42,144 nt of DNA, taken from Hymenobacter psychrotolerans DSM 18569 (GTDB lineage: Bacteria > Bacteroidota > Bacteroidia > Cytophagales > Hymenobacteraceae). The stretch is from assembly GCF_900142395.1 (NCBI RefSeq), contig NZ_FRAS01000028.1:1-42144 (forward strand). Reading direction: 5' to 3'. The notes beneath the pieces are model-generated. The model had not been told where the DNA came from, ran no database searches, and worked only from the letters and a program-made list of their open reading frames with translations. The position numbers and the translations under genes are program-made. Positions 15,655-24,027 of this stretch are shown here, in pieces. Position 1 is the stretch's first letter. The number at the start of each line of letters is the position of its first letter.

Positions 15655-16744
15655 ATCGGACGGGGTTGGTGTTGGTCTCGGCAATGAAGAGCGCAAAAGT
15701 ACTTCCAAACTTCTCGGTAAGCAAATCCCGGAAGATTTCGCCGGTAAATTGCTCACTCTCAAAATGCCCTACGTCGCAGAGCATCAGCCGGCCCTCGGCC
15801 CCGAAATACTCGTGGTACTTCAGGTCGCCGGTGACGTAGGCATCGGCGCCGGCCGCGCGGGCTTTGTGGATAAGGAAACTGCCCGCGCCGCCGCAAAGAG
15901 CCACCTTTTGGATGGGTTTCTCGAACTCGGTATGTTTGACCACGGGCACGCCCAGCGCGGTTTTCAGCTGTTGCCGGAAGTCCTGCGGGCTCAGCGGCTC
16001 CGGTAGCTCGCCCACCATGCCCGAGCCGACTTCCTGATTGGTGTTTTCGAGCTTGATGAGGTCGTAGGCCACTTCTTCGTAGGGGTGGGCCTGCTGCAGG
16101 GCGCGTACTGCGGCGTGCTGCAGGTGCAGGGGCAGCAGCACTTCCACACGCTGCTCGGGGCCGGTGTGGGGCTGGCCCGGCTTTCCCAAAAACGGGTTGG
16201 TAGCGGGGCCGGGCGTGAAGGTGAAGGTACCATCGGTGCGGAAGCTGCACGCCGCATAGTCGCCGATCTGGCCGGCGCCGGCCTTATACAGGGCTTGCAG
16301 TACGGCCTCGGTGTGCGCGGACGGTACAAACGTCACCAGCTTCGCCAGCAGCCCGGCCTTGGGGTCGAGGATGCGCAGGTTCTGCAGGCCCAATTTCTCA
16401 GCCAGCTTGCGGTTGACGCCGTGGCGCACGTTGTCGAGGTTGGTGTGGGCGGCGTAGAGGGCCACGTCGTGCCGGATGGCTTTGAGCAGCGTCTGCTCCA
16501 CTTCATTGGCCCCGGTGAGGCGCTTCAGTGGCTTGAAAATCAGGGGGTGGTGCGCTACTACCACGTTGCAGCCGCGCCGGATGGCTTCGTCTACCACGGC
16601 CGGAGTGCAGTCGAGGGCAATGAGCACGCCGCGCACTTCCATCTGCGGGTCGCCGCACTGCAGGCCGGCATTATCGTACGATTCCTGGTAGGCGAGGGGC
16701 GCGGCGGCTTCCAGTGTGCGGGCAAGGTCTTGAACGGTAGGCAC
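15644..16744 (-). CDS. Nif3-like dinuclear metal centre protein (YqfO type)
   Basis: A 366-residue Nif3/DUF34 family protein, a toroidal hexamer with a two-metal site. Metal ligands are visible: His65-His66 in VVAHHPLIFKPLK, His100 and Asp104 in AAHTNLDN, and His327 and Glu331 (or Glu329) in CDVGHFESEQ. The middle (about 130-230) is the PII/CutA-like insert found in long YqfO forms, ending HPYEEVAYDL. Suggested roles (GTP cyclohydrolase type I-like, phosphatase) are not settled for this family. It is translationally coupled to the downstream zinc-ribbon gene. A short interval (16745-16853) before it holds a repeated GTTGCCGAC but no clear promoter. Confidence 0.92.
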   Translation of the reverse strand: MPTVQDLARTLEAAAPLAYQESYDNAGLQCGDPQMEVRGVLIALDCTPAVVDEAIRRGCNVVVAHHPLIFKPLKRLTGANEVEQTLLKAIRHDVALYAAHTNLDNVRHGVNRKLAEKLGLQNLRILDPKAGLLAKLVTFVPSAHTEAVLQALYKAGAGQIGDYAACSFRTDGTFTFTPGPATNPFLGKPGQPHTGPEQRVEVLLPLHLQHAAVRALQQAHPYEEVAYDLIKLENTNQEVGSGMVGELPEPLSPQDFRQQLKTALGVPVVKHTEFEKPIQKVALCGGAGSFLIHKARAAGADAYVTGDLKYHEYFGAEGRLMLCDVGHFESEQFTGEIFRDLLTEKFGSTFALFIAETNTNPVRYDC

Positions 16745-16853
16745 AGGGCGAGGGAACAGGGAGTGAGAGAAAGGCAGCGGCCGCAGAATGTTGCCGACCC
16801 GTTGGGCTGAGGCGTTGCCGACTATTCAGCAGACCGGCCCGCAATTTTTGCAT

Positions 16854-17543
16854 TTAATTCTCACTTCGCAGCTGCTGCAGCGTGTCCACGTAGCAGGCCA
16901 CGTTGTCGGCAAGGTCCCGGCGCTTATACTGCATCAAATATCTTGGGTGGTCGAGGACGTGGATGGTGTCGAAGAGCTGCAGCTCCTGGTTAAGGCGGTG
17001 CAGGTACTGCCCGTTGCGGCGGCCCAGGCACACGGCGGCGTGCCGGGCCAGCCCCACTTCCAGCGTCTGCCGCCGCACCGAATCCTGCATAGCGGGCCAC
17101 AGCGCCTCGGTAACAGTAGGCGAGTCATAATAATTATAGTTGCGGCCGTCTTTCAGCAACACCAATGGGTAGAGGGAGCCGAGGAAAAAATCGGCGTAGA
17201 ACGCCTGCGGCCCGCCCATGGCCTCAATAACAGCCTGCACAAACGCACTCGACGGCTCGCGGCGGCGGGGCAGGTCGCTGGCAATGCCCCAGGCCGCCAG
17301 CGCCGTCGGGTCGGTGAAGGCCACGCCCGTACGGCCGTTGCCCAGCCGGCCGGGGTTGATGCCCAGCAGGGCCACGCGCGGCCGGTTGGTAGCGTAGTAG
17401 CGCCGGGCGAACTGCGTAAATAACTGCAGCGGCTCGGGCTGCTGATAAGGACTCAGGGCTTGCGCACCGTCGGGAAGTGGGGCCGTAGGCAGCGGGAAGG
17501 AGGTGAGAAAGTGCAGCAGGCGGTCGGCGAAAGTGAGAGGCAT
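16854..17543 (-). CDS. SMUG2-like uracil-DNA glycosylase family protein
   Basis: A 229-residue single-domain protein of the UDG superfamily that would remove uracil or damaged bases from DNA. Motif 1 is LLGINPGRLGNGRTG (GINPG at 61-65), motif 2 is the HPRY segment starting at His199 in LDHPRYLMQYKR, and FYADFFLGSLYPL lies between. The reading frame is open to 17963, but the extra N-terminus is antisense to lpxK; the ATG at 17543 (PLTFADRLLHFL) fits the family start. It is divergent from lpxK, with about 100 nt between the starts. The SMUG2 assignment rests on these motifs. Confidence 0.82.
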   Translation of the reverse strand: MPLTFADRLLHFLTSFPLPTAPLPDGAQALSPYQQPEPLQLFTQFARRYYATNRPRVALLGINPGRLGNGRTGVAFTDPTALAAWGIASDLPRRREPSSAFVQAVIEAMGGPQAFYADFFLGSLYPLVLLKDGRNYNYYDSPTVTEALWPAMQDSVRRQTLEVGLARHAAVCLGRRNGQYLHRLNQELQLFDTIHVLDHPRYLMQYKRRDLADNVACYVDTLQQLRSEN

Positions 17544-17616
17544 ATAGAACAGGCGTATTTCAGGCGCATACGTAGCCGGTAGGAAAGCAGGGGCCGTAGT
17601 CCGGGGCAAATCCGCG

Positions 17617-17624
17617 TACTTTTG
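17617..17624 (+). promoter_or_regulatory. -7 element of lpxK
   Basis: TACTTTTG matches TAnnTTTG exactly, 21 nt before the lpxK ATG. It overlaps an in-frame TTG at 17622, which therefore cannot be the translation start. Confidence 0.45.
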
Positions 17625-17645
17625 CAGCCCCTTCCTCTGCTGCCC

Positions 17646-18710
17646 ATGTCCCACCTGCTCACGTTGCTGCTGTTGCCGTTTTCTTGGCTCTACGCCGGGG
17701 TGATGGCCGTGCGCAACTGGCTCTATGATACGGGGCGCAAATCGTCCGGCAATTTCTGGCCGGTGCCGGTGCTGAGCGTGGGCAACCTGCGGGTGGGCGG
17801 TACCGGCAAAACGCCCCACGTGGCGTGGCTGGTGCACGAGCTGCGGCGCCTGGGCCAGCAGCCGGCCATTTTGAGCCGGGGCTACGGCCGCCGCACCCGC
17901 GGCTACCGCCTCGGCAACCCCCGGGAAACCGCCGAAACCTTCGGCGACGAGCCGCTGCAGCACTACCAGGACTTTGGGGGGCAGGTGCCGGTGGCCGTGT
18001 GTGAAGACCGCCTGACGGGCCTCAGCAAGCTATTCGCCCTGCCGCAGGTGGGGGCCGTGGTGCTCGACGATGCCTACCAGCACCGCCGCGTGCAGCCCGA
18101 TTTCAGCGTGCTGCTCACGGAGCAGCACCGCCCGTTTTATGACGACTACGTGCTGCCCGCCGGCCGCCTGCGCGAAAGCCGCGCGGGAGCCCGCCGCGCC
18201 GATGTGGTGATTGTGACCAAGTGCGACAGGACGTTGGACGCGGCCCAGCAGCAGGAAATAGCGCGCCGCATCCGGCGCTACGCCCGCCCCGATGTGCCGG
18301 TCCTGTTTTCCACCTACGCCTACGCTGCGCCGGTGCCGCTGGCCGGCAGCGCGGCCACGCCGGCCGGCTGCGGGCCGGAAATCGTGCTGCTGACGGGCAT
18401 TGCCCAGCCGGGCCCGTTGCGCGACTACCTGACGAGGGCCGGCTACCGCATCGTGCATCATGCCGCTTTTCCCGATCATCATGCCTTTACGGCCGAGGAA
18501 ATTGCGGGCGTGGCTGCGCAATGCGGGCCCGGGCGCTGTATTTTTACCACCCAGAAAGATGCTACCCGCCTGCTGGCTCCCGCTCTGCATACGGAAATAG
18601 CGCGTCTGCCCGTTTTTTACATTCCTGTCACCGTGGAGTTTCTGGCTGATGGCGCCGCCCGCCTGCGCCAGCTGCTCCCGGCCGCCTCTCCGCCCCACGC
18701 TGTTGTCTGA
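17646..18710 (+). CDS. lpxK: Tetraacyldisaccharide 4'-kinase LpxK (lipid A synthesis)
   Basis: A 354-residue membrane-associated kinase that phosphorylates the 4' position of the lipid A disaccharide-1-phosphate, forming lipid IVA. It has an N-terminal hydrophobic helix (residues about 3-20) and the P-loop SVGNLRVGGTGKTP (about 44-57), as in the family. Further family features are ILSRGYGR (about 78-85), GDEPLQ and the VLDDAYQHRR segment. Length is in the normal range (320-360). The ATG at 17646 is selected by the -7 element just upstream. Together with lptE and the LTA-synthase-like gene it shows a typical Gram-negative envelope. A porin-like gene follows at once. Confidence 0.95.
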   Translation: MSHLLTLLLLPFSWLYAGVMAVRNWLYDTGRKSSGNFWPVPVLSVGNLRVGGTGKTPHVAWLVHELRRLGQQPAILSRGYGRRTRGYRLGNPRETAETFGDEPLQHYQDFGGQVPVAVCEDRLTGLSKLFALPQVGAVVLDDAYQHRRVQPDFSVLLTEQHRPFYDDYVLPAGRLRESRAGARRADVVIVTKCDRTLDAAQQQEIARRIRRYARPDVPVLFSTYAYAAPVPLAGSAATPAGCGPEIVLLTGIAQPGPLRDYLTRAGYRIVHHAAFPDHHAFTAEEIAGVAAQCGPGRCIFTTQKDATRLLAPALHTEIARLPVFYIPVTVEFLADGAARLRQLLPAASPPHAVV

Positions 18711-18750
18711 TCTGTTTTCGTCCTCGTCTGTTGTATGTTGCCGGCCGCCG

Positions 18751-20691
18751 GTGCGGTGGCTGCGTAGTGCTGCCCGCGCGGGAGCTGGCTGGCTGATTCT
18801 TGTGCTGCTGCTGGCCGGGCCGGCCGCCGTGCAGGCCCAGGTCCTCGACGACTCCACCAAGGTGCTGTACGGGGCCCGCACTACTTTTGTCCTGCGCGAA
18901 GCCGACCTGCTGCGCGACCAGGCCAAAGGCCGCATCATTGATACTACCCTCACAAACCTGCCATCGGCGCGCACCTGGTACCACGACAGCACGTTTCACC
19001 AGGACCTGGGCCACGTGGCTACGGCTGCCCGGCCGCTGCTCTGGCGTACCAATACGGAACTGGGCGCACGCGTCGGCCGCAACGTATTCGACCGGTACGC
19101 CCGCGACCCGGCCGCCATTCCGTACTACGATTCCAGGTCGCCGTACACGTTTTTTCGCTTCATTCAGGGCGGCAACGGCGAGCAGGTGTTTGAGCTGTCA
19201 TATACGCGCAGCATCAACAAAAACGCCAGCGTGGGCATCGCCTACGAACGGTTTGCCTCTAACAAGGTATATGCCACCGATTCGCGTGAGCGGCTCGTCG
19301 AGCATACCAACTTTCTGGTGTTCGCCCGCTTTCAGAGCGACGATGAGCGCTACCATGCGCTCTTCAACTACAGCAACGTGCGCCACATGGCGGTGGAGCA
19401 GGGTGGCATTCAGCCCCAGCCGGCTACTGCCACCGTGCCGGCCGATACCGCCTTGTCGCAGCTTTTCGACTATGGCGAAGAGCGGCCCCGCTTATTTAAT
19501 GCCAATAATATAGAACACCGCGACGGGCTGCGGCTGGCACAGTCGTACCGCCTGCTGGGCAAGGGCCTGACAGCGTACCACGTAGCCGACTGGCGCCGCC
19601 AGATGAATAAGTTCAACGACACGCGGCTGCCCATTGATGCCGCGACAAACGCCATAATATTCTACCCGCGGGCCCGGCTCAGCCAGACTGCCACCGACGA
19701 CCGGGCCGAAGCGCACCGCGTGGAAAATACCTTCGGGGTGCTGGGGCGGACTTCGGCGGTGGAATACCGGCTCTATGCCCGCCACCGGGCCCTGTCGCTG
19801 GCTACGCGCAACTTAGTAGGGGAGCCCGGCGAGCTGCGCCCGGCTGCCAACGATGGGCAGCGGTTCAGCCAGATTTTTGTGGGGGGCACGGCAGCGTTTA
19901 ACTACCGGATTTTTGCCATCGAAACGGCCGGGGAAGTGTTTGCGCAGGACTTTGAAAACCCTGGTGCAAACCGCGAATACTGGGTACGCGGAGCCGCCAA
20001 GCTGGGGCCGCTGACGGGGGAGCTGCTGAGCACCAGCTACTCGCCTACGCTCACGCAGCGCCAGTTCGATGGCAACCACTACGCCTGGGAAAACAGCTTT
20101 GAAAACACCAAAGTCAACCAGCTGACCGTCCGCGTCAACCAAACGCTGGGCCGGCATCGGCTGGAAGCTTCCGGCGCTATCGTCAACATCACGGATCTGA
20201 TGTATTATAGCGAAACCGGTGCCCCGGCCCAGCTCAGCGAAGACCGGCGGCTGCTGACCCTTTCGGCCCGGCACCGCTTCAACCTGGGCAGCTTCTACTT
20301 CGACAACCAGGCCCATGCCACCAGCGGCGGCGACGAAGAAGGCTTGCGCATTCCGGCGCTGGTGACCAACAGCAAATTCTATTACCAGGGCTACCTGTTC
20401 AAGAAGGTGCTGTTTGGGCAGATTGGAACCGAAATCTACTACCAGTCGACGTGGCGGCCCTACGACTACAGCCCCAGCAACCAGCAGTTTTACGTGCAGA
20501 ACCACTTCAAAGCGGCTAATTTTGCCGTCGCCGACGTGTTTCTCACTGCCGACATCCGCACGGTGGCCGTGCTGCTGAAAATGGCCTACGTCAACCAGGG
20601 AATCCTGCGCGACGGCTACTTCGTGACGCCGTACTATACGGGGCTGCCGCGCCGCTTCGAGCTGGGCATCCGGTGGCAGTTTTTCGACTGA
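18751..20691 (+). CDS. Putative beta-barrel porin (Porin_10-like outer membrane protein)
   Basis: About 646 residues. A signal peptide is evident (GWLILVLLLAGPAAVQAQ), then an extended protein rich in alternating aromatic/polar strands that ends in an aromatic residue pair (RWQFFD), typical of Bacteroidota outer-membrane barrels. Conserved-looking stretches are YDSRSPYTFFRFIQGGNGEQ and YTRSINKNASVGIAYER, as in the Porin_10 family (PF14121). Transport or another role is unknown. The start is uncertain: GTG 18751 gives a compact signal peptide and no overlap, whereas ATG 18649 would add 34 residues and overlap lpxK by 62 nt. Probably in one transcript with lpxK. Confidence 0.82.
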   Translation: MRWLRSAARAGAGWLILVLLLAGPAAVQAQVLDDSTKVLYGARTTFVLREADLLRDQAKGRIIDTTLTNLPSARTWYHDSTFHQDLGHVATAARPLLWRTNTELGARVGRNVFDRYARDPAAIPYYDSRSPYTFFRFIQGGNGEQVFELSYTRSINKNASVGIAYERFASNKVYATDSRERLVEHTNFLVFARFQSDDERYHALFNYSNVRHMAVEQGGIQPQPATATVPADTALSQLFDYGEERPRLFNANNIEHRDGLRLAQSYRLLGKGLTAYHVADWRRQMNKFNDTRLPIDAATNAIIFYPRARLSQTATDDRAEAHRVENTFGVLGRTSAVEYRLYARHRALSLATRNLVGEPGELRPAANDGQRFSQIFVGGTAAFNYRIFAIETAGEVFAQDFENPGANREYWVRGAAKLGPLTGELLSTSYSPTLTQRQFDGNHYAWENSFENTKVNQLTVRVNQTLGRHRLEASGAIVNITDLMYYSETGAPAQLSEDRRLLTLSARHRFNLGSFYFDNQAHATSGGDEEGLRIPALVTNSKFYYQGYLFKKVLFGQIGTEIYYQSTWRPYDYSPSNQQFYVQNHFKAANFAVADVFLTADIRTVAVLLKMAYVNQGILRDGYFVTPYYTGLPRRFELGIRWQFFD

Positions 20692-20746
20692 TAAGCCGCC
20701 GGAAACCAATCAGCAGGCCGCCATTCTACTCGCAACGCATTTTCTT

Positions 20747-21355
20747 ATGGAAGCCAAGGATAAGGAAAAAACCATTCTCAAGCTCAAGCTCAATACCGAC
20801 CCGCGCTGGGTGGATATTGCCAGCAAAAACATCGAGGACATACTCGTCGACCATGCGTGGTGCGAGCAGAAAGCGGCCAGCACCGGCATCAGTATGATCA
20901 TTCACTACCCGGAGAAAACCCGCCTCGTGGATGAGCTGACGGACCTAGTGGCTGAGGAGTGGAGCCATTTCGAGCGGGTGCTGCTGGAGCTGCGCAAGCG
21001 GGGCCACGCGCTGGGCCGCCCGCGCCGCGACGAATACGTGGTGCAGCTGCTGACGCACGTGCGCAAAGGCGGCCCCCGCGAGCGGCAGCTCATGGATCAG
21101 CTGCTGGTGTCGGCCCTGATTGAAGCGCGCAGCTGTGAGCGGTTTAAGCTACTCTGGAAACATATTCCCGACCCCGGGCTCAGCAAATTCTACTACGAGC
21201 TGATGGTGTCCGAAGCGGGCCATTTCGTGAGCTATGTGGAGCTGGCCAAGGAGTATTGCGACTCCAAGGAGGTGGATGTCCGCCTGCAGGAGCTGCTGAA
21301 GATAGAAGGCGAAATAGTCACCAGCCTGCCCGTCCGCGACGACCGGATGCACTAA
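20747..21355 (+). CDS. miaE: tRNA-(ms2io6A)-hydroxylase MiaE
   Basis: A 202-residue non-haem diiron monooxygenase that hydroxylates ms2i6A37 to ms2io6A37 in tRNA with O2. The ferritin-like four-helix fold carries the ExxH pairs expected for the diiron site: Glu71-His74 in AEEWSHFERV and Glu156-His159 in SEAGHFVSY, with further Glu residues in LIEARSCERF (126-131) and Glu40 in DHAWCEQKAA. Length is typical. It starts at ATG 20747, 55 nt after the porin gene, same strand. Its substrate is made by MiaB (8829-10292). The presence of both enzymes suggests the strain makes the hydroxylated form. Confidence 0.93.
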   Translation: MEAKDKEKTILKLKLNTDPRWVDIASKNIEDILVDHAWCEQKAASTGISMIIHYPEKTRLVDELTDLVAEEWSHFERVLLELRKRGHALGRPRRDEYVVQLLTHVRKGGPRERQLMDQLLVSALIEARSCERFKLLWKHIPDPGLSKFYYELMVSEAGHFVSYVELAKEYCDSKEVDVRLQELLKIEGEIVTSLPVRDDRMH

Positions 21356-21381
21356 ACCGGCCCCGGGCTGCCACGCAAAGG

Positions 21382-21410
21382 TTGCCACTGCGAAACGCAC
21401 CGTATATTGG
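21382..21410 (+). promoter_or_regulatory. Possible promoter of the small secreted protein gene
   Basis: TTG at 21382-21384 and TATATTGG at 21403-21410 (one mismatch to TAnnTTTG) are 18 nt apart. The coding ATG follows 22 nt later. Confidence 0.4.
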
Positions 21411-21432
21411 ACGTGTTTTATCTGTTCTGAGT

Positions 21433-21894
21433 ATGAAGAGAATCCTACTGACCGCACTACTCCTGCTGCCTGGCTTGGCATTTGCCCAAACCGCCGCCCC
21501 GGAAACCAGCCTGAATTTCTGTGGCATCAATCTGCCCGTGCCCGCAGGCTGCACCCCAGAATCCAAGTACGAGCTGCGCTGCGACACCTATCAGCTGGCG
21601 TGGTTCTACCTCAACCGCAACCAACTGCTGCCGATGGTGGAAGAACTGGTGCGCACCGAAAAGAAAAAGCACAAACCGGCAGAGCAGGAGGCCCTCGAAG
21701 GCTTTATTCTGGATATGCCTGCCAAGGGCTACCAGCTCAGCTACGCTACCGATACTGGCATGGCGTATCAGCTGATCTTCTATGGCACTGCCAAAGGCCA
21801 GCCCGTGGTGGTGCAACTGACGATGGGAGTGGAGCCCGAGAAAACCGCTGACCTGCCGGAAGTAGCGCGCAGCATTGTGAGCCTAAGGAATTAG
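21433..21894 (+). CDS. Small secreted protein of unknown function
   Basis: 153 residues. A clear signal peptide (KRILLTALLLLPGLAFAQ, residues 2-19) leads to a mature part with three Cys (in NFCGINL, PAGCTPES and ELRCDTYQ), then YQLAWFYLNRNQLLPMVEEL and a C-terminal beta-rich segment (YQLIFYGTAKGQPVVVQLTM). I do not recognise a family. The frame is open from 21256, inside miaE, but the ATG at 21433 starts the signal peptide and has a promoter-like pair before it. Probably periplasmic. Confidence 0.7.
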   Translation: MKRILLTALLLLPGLAFAQTAAPETSLNFCGINLPVPAGCTPESKYELRCDTYQLAWFYLNRNQLLPMVEELVRTEKKKHKPAEQEALEGFILDMPAKGYQLSYATDTGMAYQLIFYGTAKGQPVVVQLTMGVEPEKTADLPEVARSIVSLRN

Positions 21895-21978
21895 TAGCCT
21901 CACAGGCTGCTGGCCGCTCACCCTGCGGGTGGTTCCTTCTAGTGCACAAGCAAAAGTACGCCCGTACGCGCGGAAGAA

Positions 21979-23814
21979 CTAGTGCTCAGATTGGGAGCGA
22001 AGCAAGCCTTCCGGCACGTCCAGCGCGCCGGTGAGTGGGTCAATGAGGCCGTTGCGCTCGTCCTCAATATTCGTGGCCTGGGTGTAGACGTCGCCGGCAA
22101 TGGGGCGCTTGCGGAGCTCCTGCTTATAGAGGCGGATGTTTTCGGCGCGGGCCTCGGCGTCGTGCGGCCCGCCGTAGTCGGGAAAGCCAAACCCGCCCCA
22201 CTCACTAACGATAAGCGGCACCTGCCGCCGGTAGAAAAATGGGTCGCCGACGACGAGCGGAAAGGCAGCGGTGCCTTCCATTTCGCCCGTCACCAGCCGG
22301 TCGAGCAGCTCGCGCCACCGGGTCAGGTCGGGCGTGTAGAGGTGGGCCGTGAGCAGGTCTGATTTCAGGCGGCCCAGCCAGGAAATGTGGTGCCAGCCGT
22401 CGTTGTCTACCACCAGAAACTGCGGATAGGCAATCTGCATGAAGTGGTACATATCCACGATGTACTGGCGGGTATCGGGGTTGATGGCAATATCCTGGGC
22501 GCCCCAGTCCTCATTGTACAGGCTCCAGATGACCACTGAAGGGTGCGTACCGATGAGTGAAACCATGCGCAGCAGCTCCTCGCGGTGGTTCTGGCGGCTG
22601 CGGGGGGTGGAGCTGTGCGGGCTGGGCACTTCCACCCACAGCAGCAGGCCCAGCTCGTCGGCCAGGTTATAGATGCGCGGATCGACGCCGGCAATGTGCA
22701 CGCGAACCAGATTGCAGCCCAGCGCTTTCATGGCGTGCATGTGCTTCTTCATTTCGTCGTAGGTGGCGCGGCCGGGCTGGTACAGGATGCCGTCGAGGTA
22801 GATACGCTCGTTGTTGAGGTACACGTAGGCCCCGCGCGCTTCTATTTTGCGCAGGCCGAAGTGCGACTCAATCTGCGCGGTATAGCCGTTTGCATCTATC
22901 AGCTGCGCCATCAGCCGGTACAGCCGCGGTGCGTCCGGCGACCAGAGTTGCGCGCCGGGCACCTCCAGCACCAGGCGCTGCTCGCGCTGCCCGGCTTCCA
23001 GGCGCATCGGAAAATCGGAGGAAGCCAGCGGCTCAGTAGCGGCCGGGTCGCGCTCAAACACCTGCAGCCGGATGATATAGGCGCCGGGGTCGTGGATGCG
23101 GAGCGTGAGGTTGAAGCGCACCAGCTGGTCTTCGACCAGGCTGACTACGCCCACCCGCGAGCGAAGACGGTTGCGCTCCACCATTTCCAGCCACACGCTG
23201 CGCACCGCGCCCGTGTAGGTCTGGTACCAGATGCCGCCGCGCTTATACACGTGCGACTCCTGCTTGCCGCGCGGCGTTTCGGCGTCCATCGTGTCGGCAA
23301 TGCGTACGGTAAGCCGGTTGACGGCGTGCAGGTTCTCCTCGCGCAGCTCGTACGAAAACGACGTGTAGCCGCCGTAATGCACGTCTTCGCCTTCGATAGT
23401 GCGCAGCTGGCGGCCGTTGAGCCACACCCGGGTTTCGTAGCCGCAGGCCCCGAAAGTGAGTTGCAGCATCGACTGCGCCTGCTCCGTGTCGCGCTCCGGC
23501 AGCGTAAACTCCCGCTCGTACCACACCACCACTTTGTCGTGCCAGGAGGTAGGCTGGCCTTTGGCTTCCATGATGTGAGCTTCCACGGCCCCCGGCCACT
23601 GGGCGGTGTAGTCGTATTTGTGGCCCAGATGCCAGCCGTCGCGCAGGCCGCAGTCGGTGGCGTCGATGGCGAAATTCCATTCGCCATCAAGCAGCTGGTA
23701 GTTATTCATCCGGAGCACCGCGCGGGGCAGTGGGTTGTCGACGACAACCGGCTGGGCGGTAAAATCTTCTTCCTGGCTTTCGGAAAGTCCGTAGTTCGGA
23801 TGGTCAAAGCTCAT
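21979..23814 (-). CDS. Glycoside hydrolase family 2 enzyme (beta-galactosidase/glucuronidase type)
   Basis: 611 residues with the three GH2 modules: a jelly-roll sugar-binding domain (about 30-210, with REFTLP, TFGACGYETRVWLNG and the GGIWYQTYTGAVRSVWLE signature), an Ig-like domain (about 215-320), and the TIM barrel (about 325-600). The acid/base is Glu435 in IWSLYNEDWG and the nucleophile Glu538 in IVSEWGGFG. RVHIAG near 371 matches the barrel's usual NxxRxxH region in part. No signal peptide, so probably cytoplasmic. ATG 23814 is chosen because GH2 homology begins just after it. The substrate cannot be told; no PUL partners (SusC/SusD) are nearby. It faces the small secreted protein gene tail to tail. 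Confidence 0.92.
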   Translation of the reverse strand: MSFDHPNYGLSESQEEDFTAQPVVVDNPLPRAVLRMNNYQLLDGEWNFAIDATDCGLRDGWHLGHKYDYTAQWPGAVEAHIMEAKGQPTSWHDKVVVWYEREFTLPERDTEQAQSMLQLTFGACGYETRVWLNGRQLRTIEGEDVHYGGYTSFSYELREENLHAVNRLTVRIADTMDAETPRGKQESHVYKRGGIWYQTYTGAVRSVWLEMVERNRLRSRVGVVSLVEDQLVRFNLTLRIHDPGAYIIRLQVFERDPAATEPLASSDFPMRLEAGQREQRLVLEVPGAQLWSPDAPRLYRLMAQLIDANGYTAQIESHFGLRKIEARGAYVYLNNERIYLDGILYQPGRATYDEMKKHMHAMKALGCNLVRVHIAGVDPRIYNLADELGLLLWVEVPSPHSSTPRSRQNHREELLRMVSLIGTHPSVVIWSLYNEDWGAQDIAINPDTRQYIVDMYHFMQIAYPQFLVVDNDGWHHISWLGRLKSDLLTAHLYTPDLTRWRELLDRLVTGEMEGTAAFPLVVGDPFFYRRQVPLIVSEWGGFGFPDYGGPHDAEARAENIRLYKQELRKRPIAGDVYTQATNIEDERNGLIDPLTGALDVPEGLLRSQSEH

Positions 23815-23944
23815 AAGCAGGGCGCTGAGTGGCGTGGGGCGTGGCTGTGCAGAAACTGACAACAGAGCTAACGGCCCCGCCCGATGCTGCGTTGCGCCGA
23901 GCCGCCTCCCTGCTGAGCAGGTCTGTTCCGGCCAGGCCTGAAAG

Positions 23945-23981
23945 CCAACCGCCACCGCCCTGACAGAGCGGTGGTGGTTGG
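23945..23981 (-). terminator. Hairpin downstream of the asparagine-synthetase-B-named gene
   Basis: A 14-bp stem with one mismatch (23945-23958 with 23968-23981), GC-rich, 9-nt loop. There is no convincing U tract in either direction, so termination is uncertain. Confidence 0.4.
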
Positions 23982-24027
23982 TTGTAGCCAAGTTGCCGGG
24001 CTACACTGCGCCTTACTGGTGGCCGGA

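Noticed and set aside
22585..23859. 424-codon plus-strand frame over the GH2 gene
   Set aside because: Antisense to a gene with full catalytic motifs; His/Ala/Val/Gln-rich translation typical of shadow frames.
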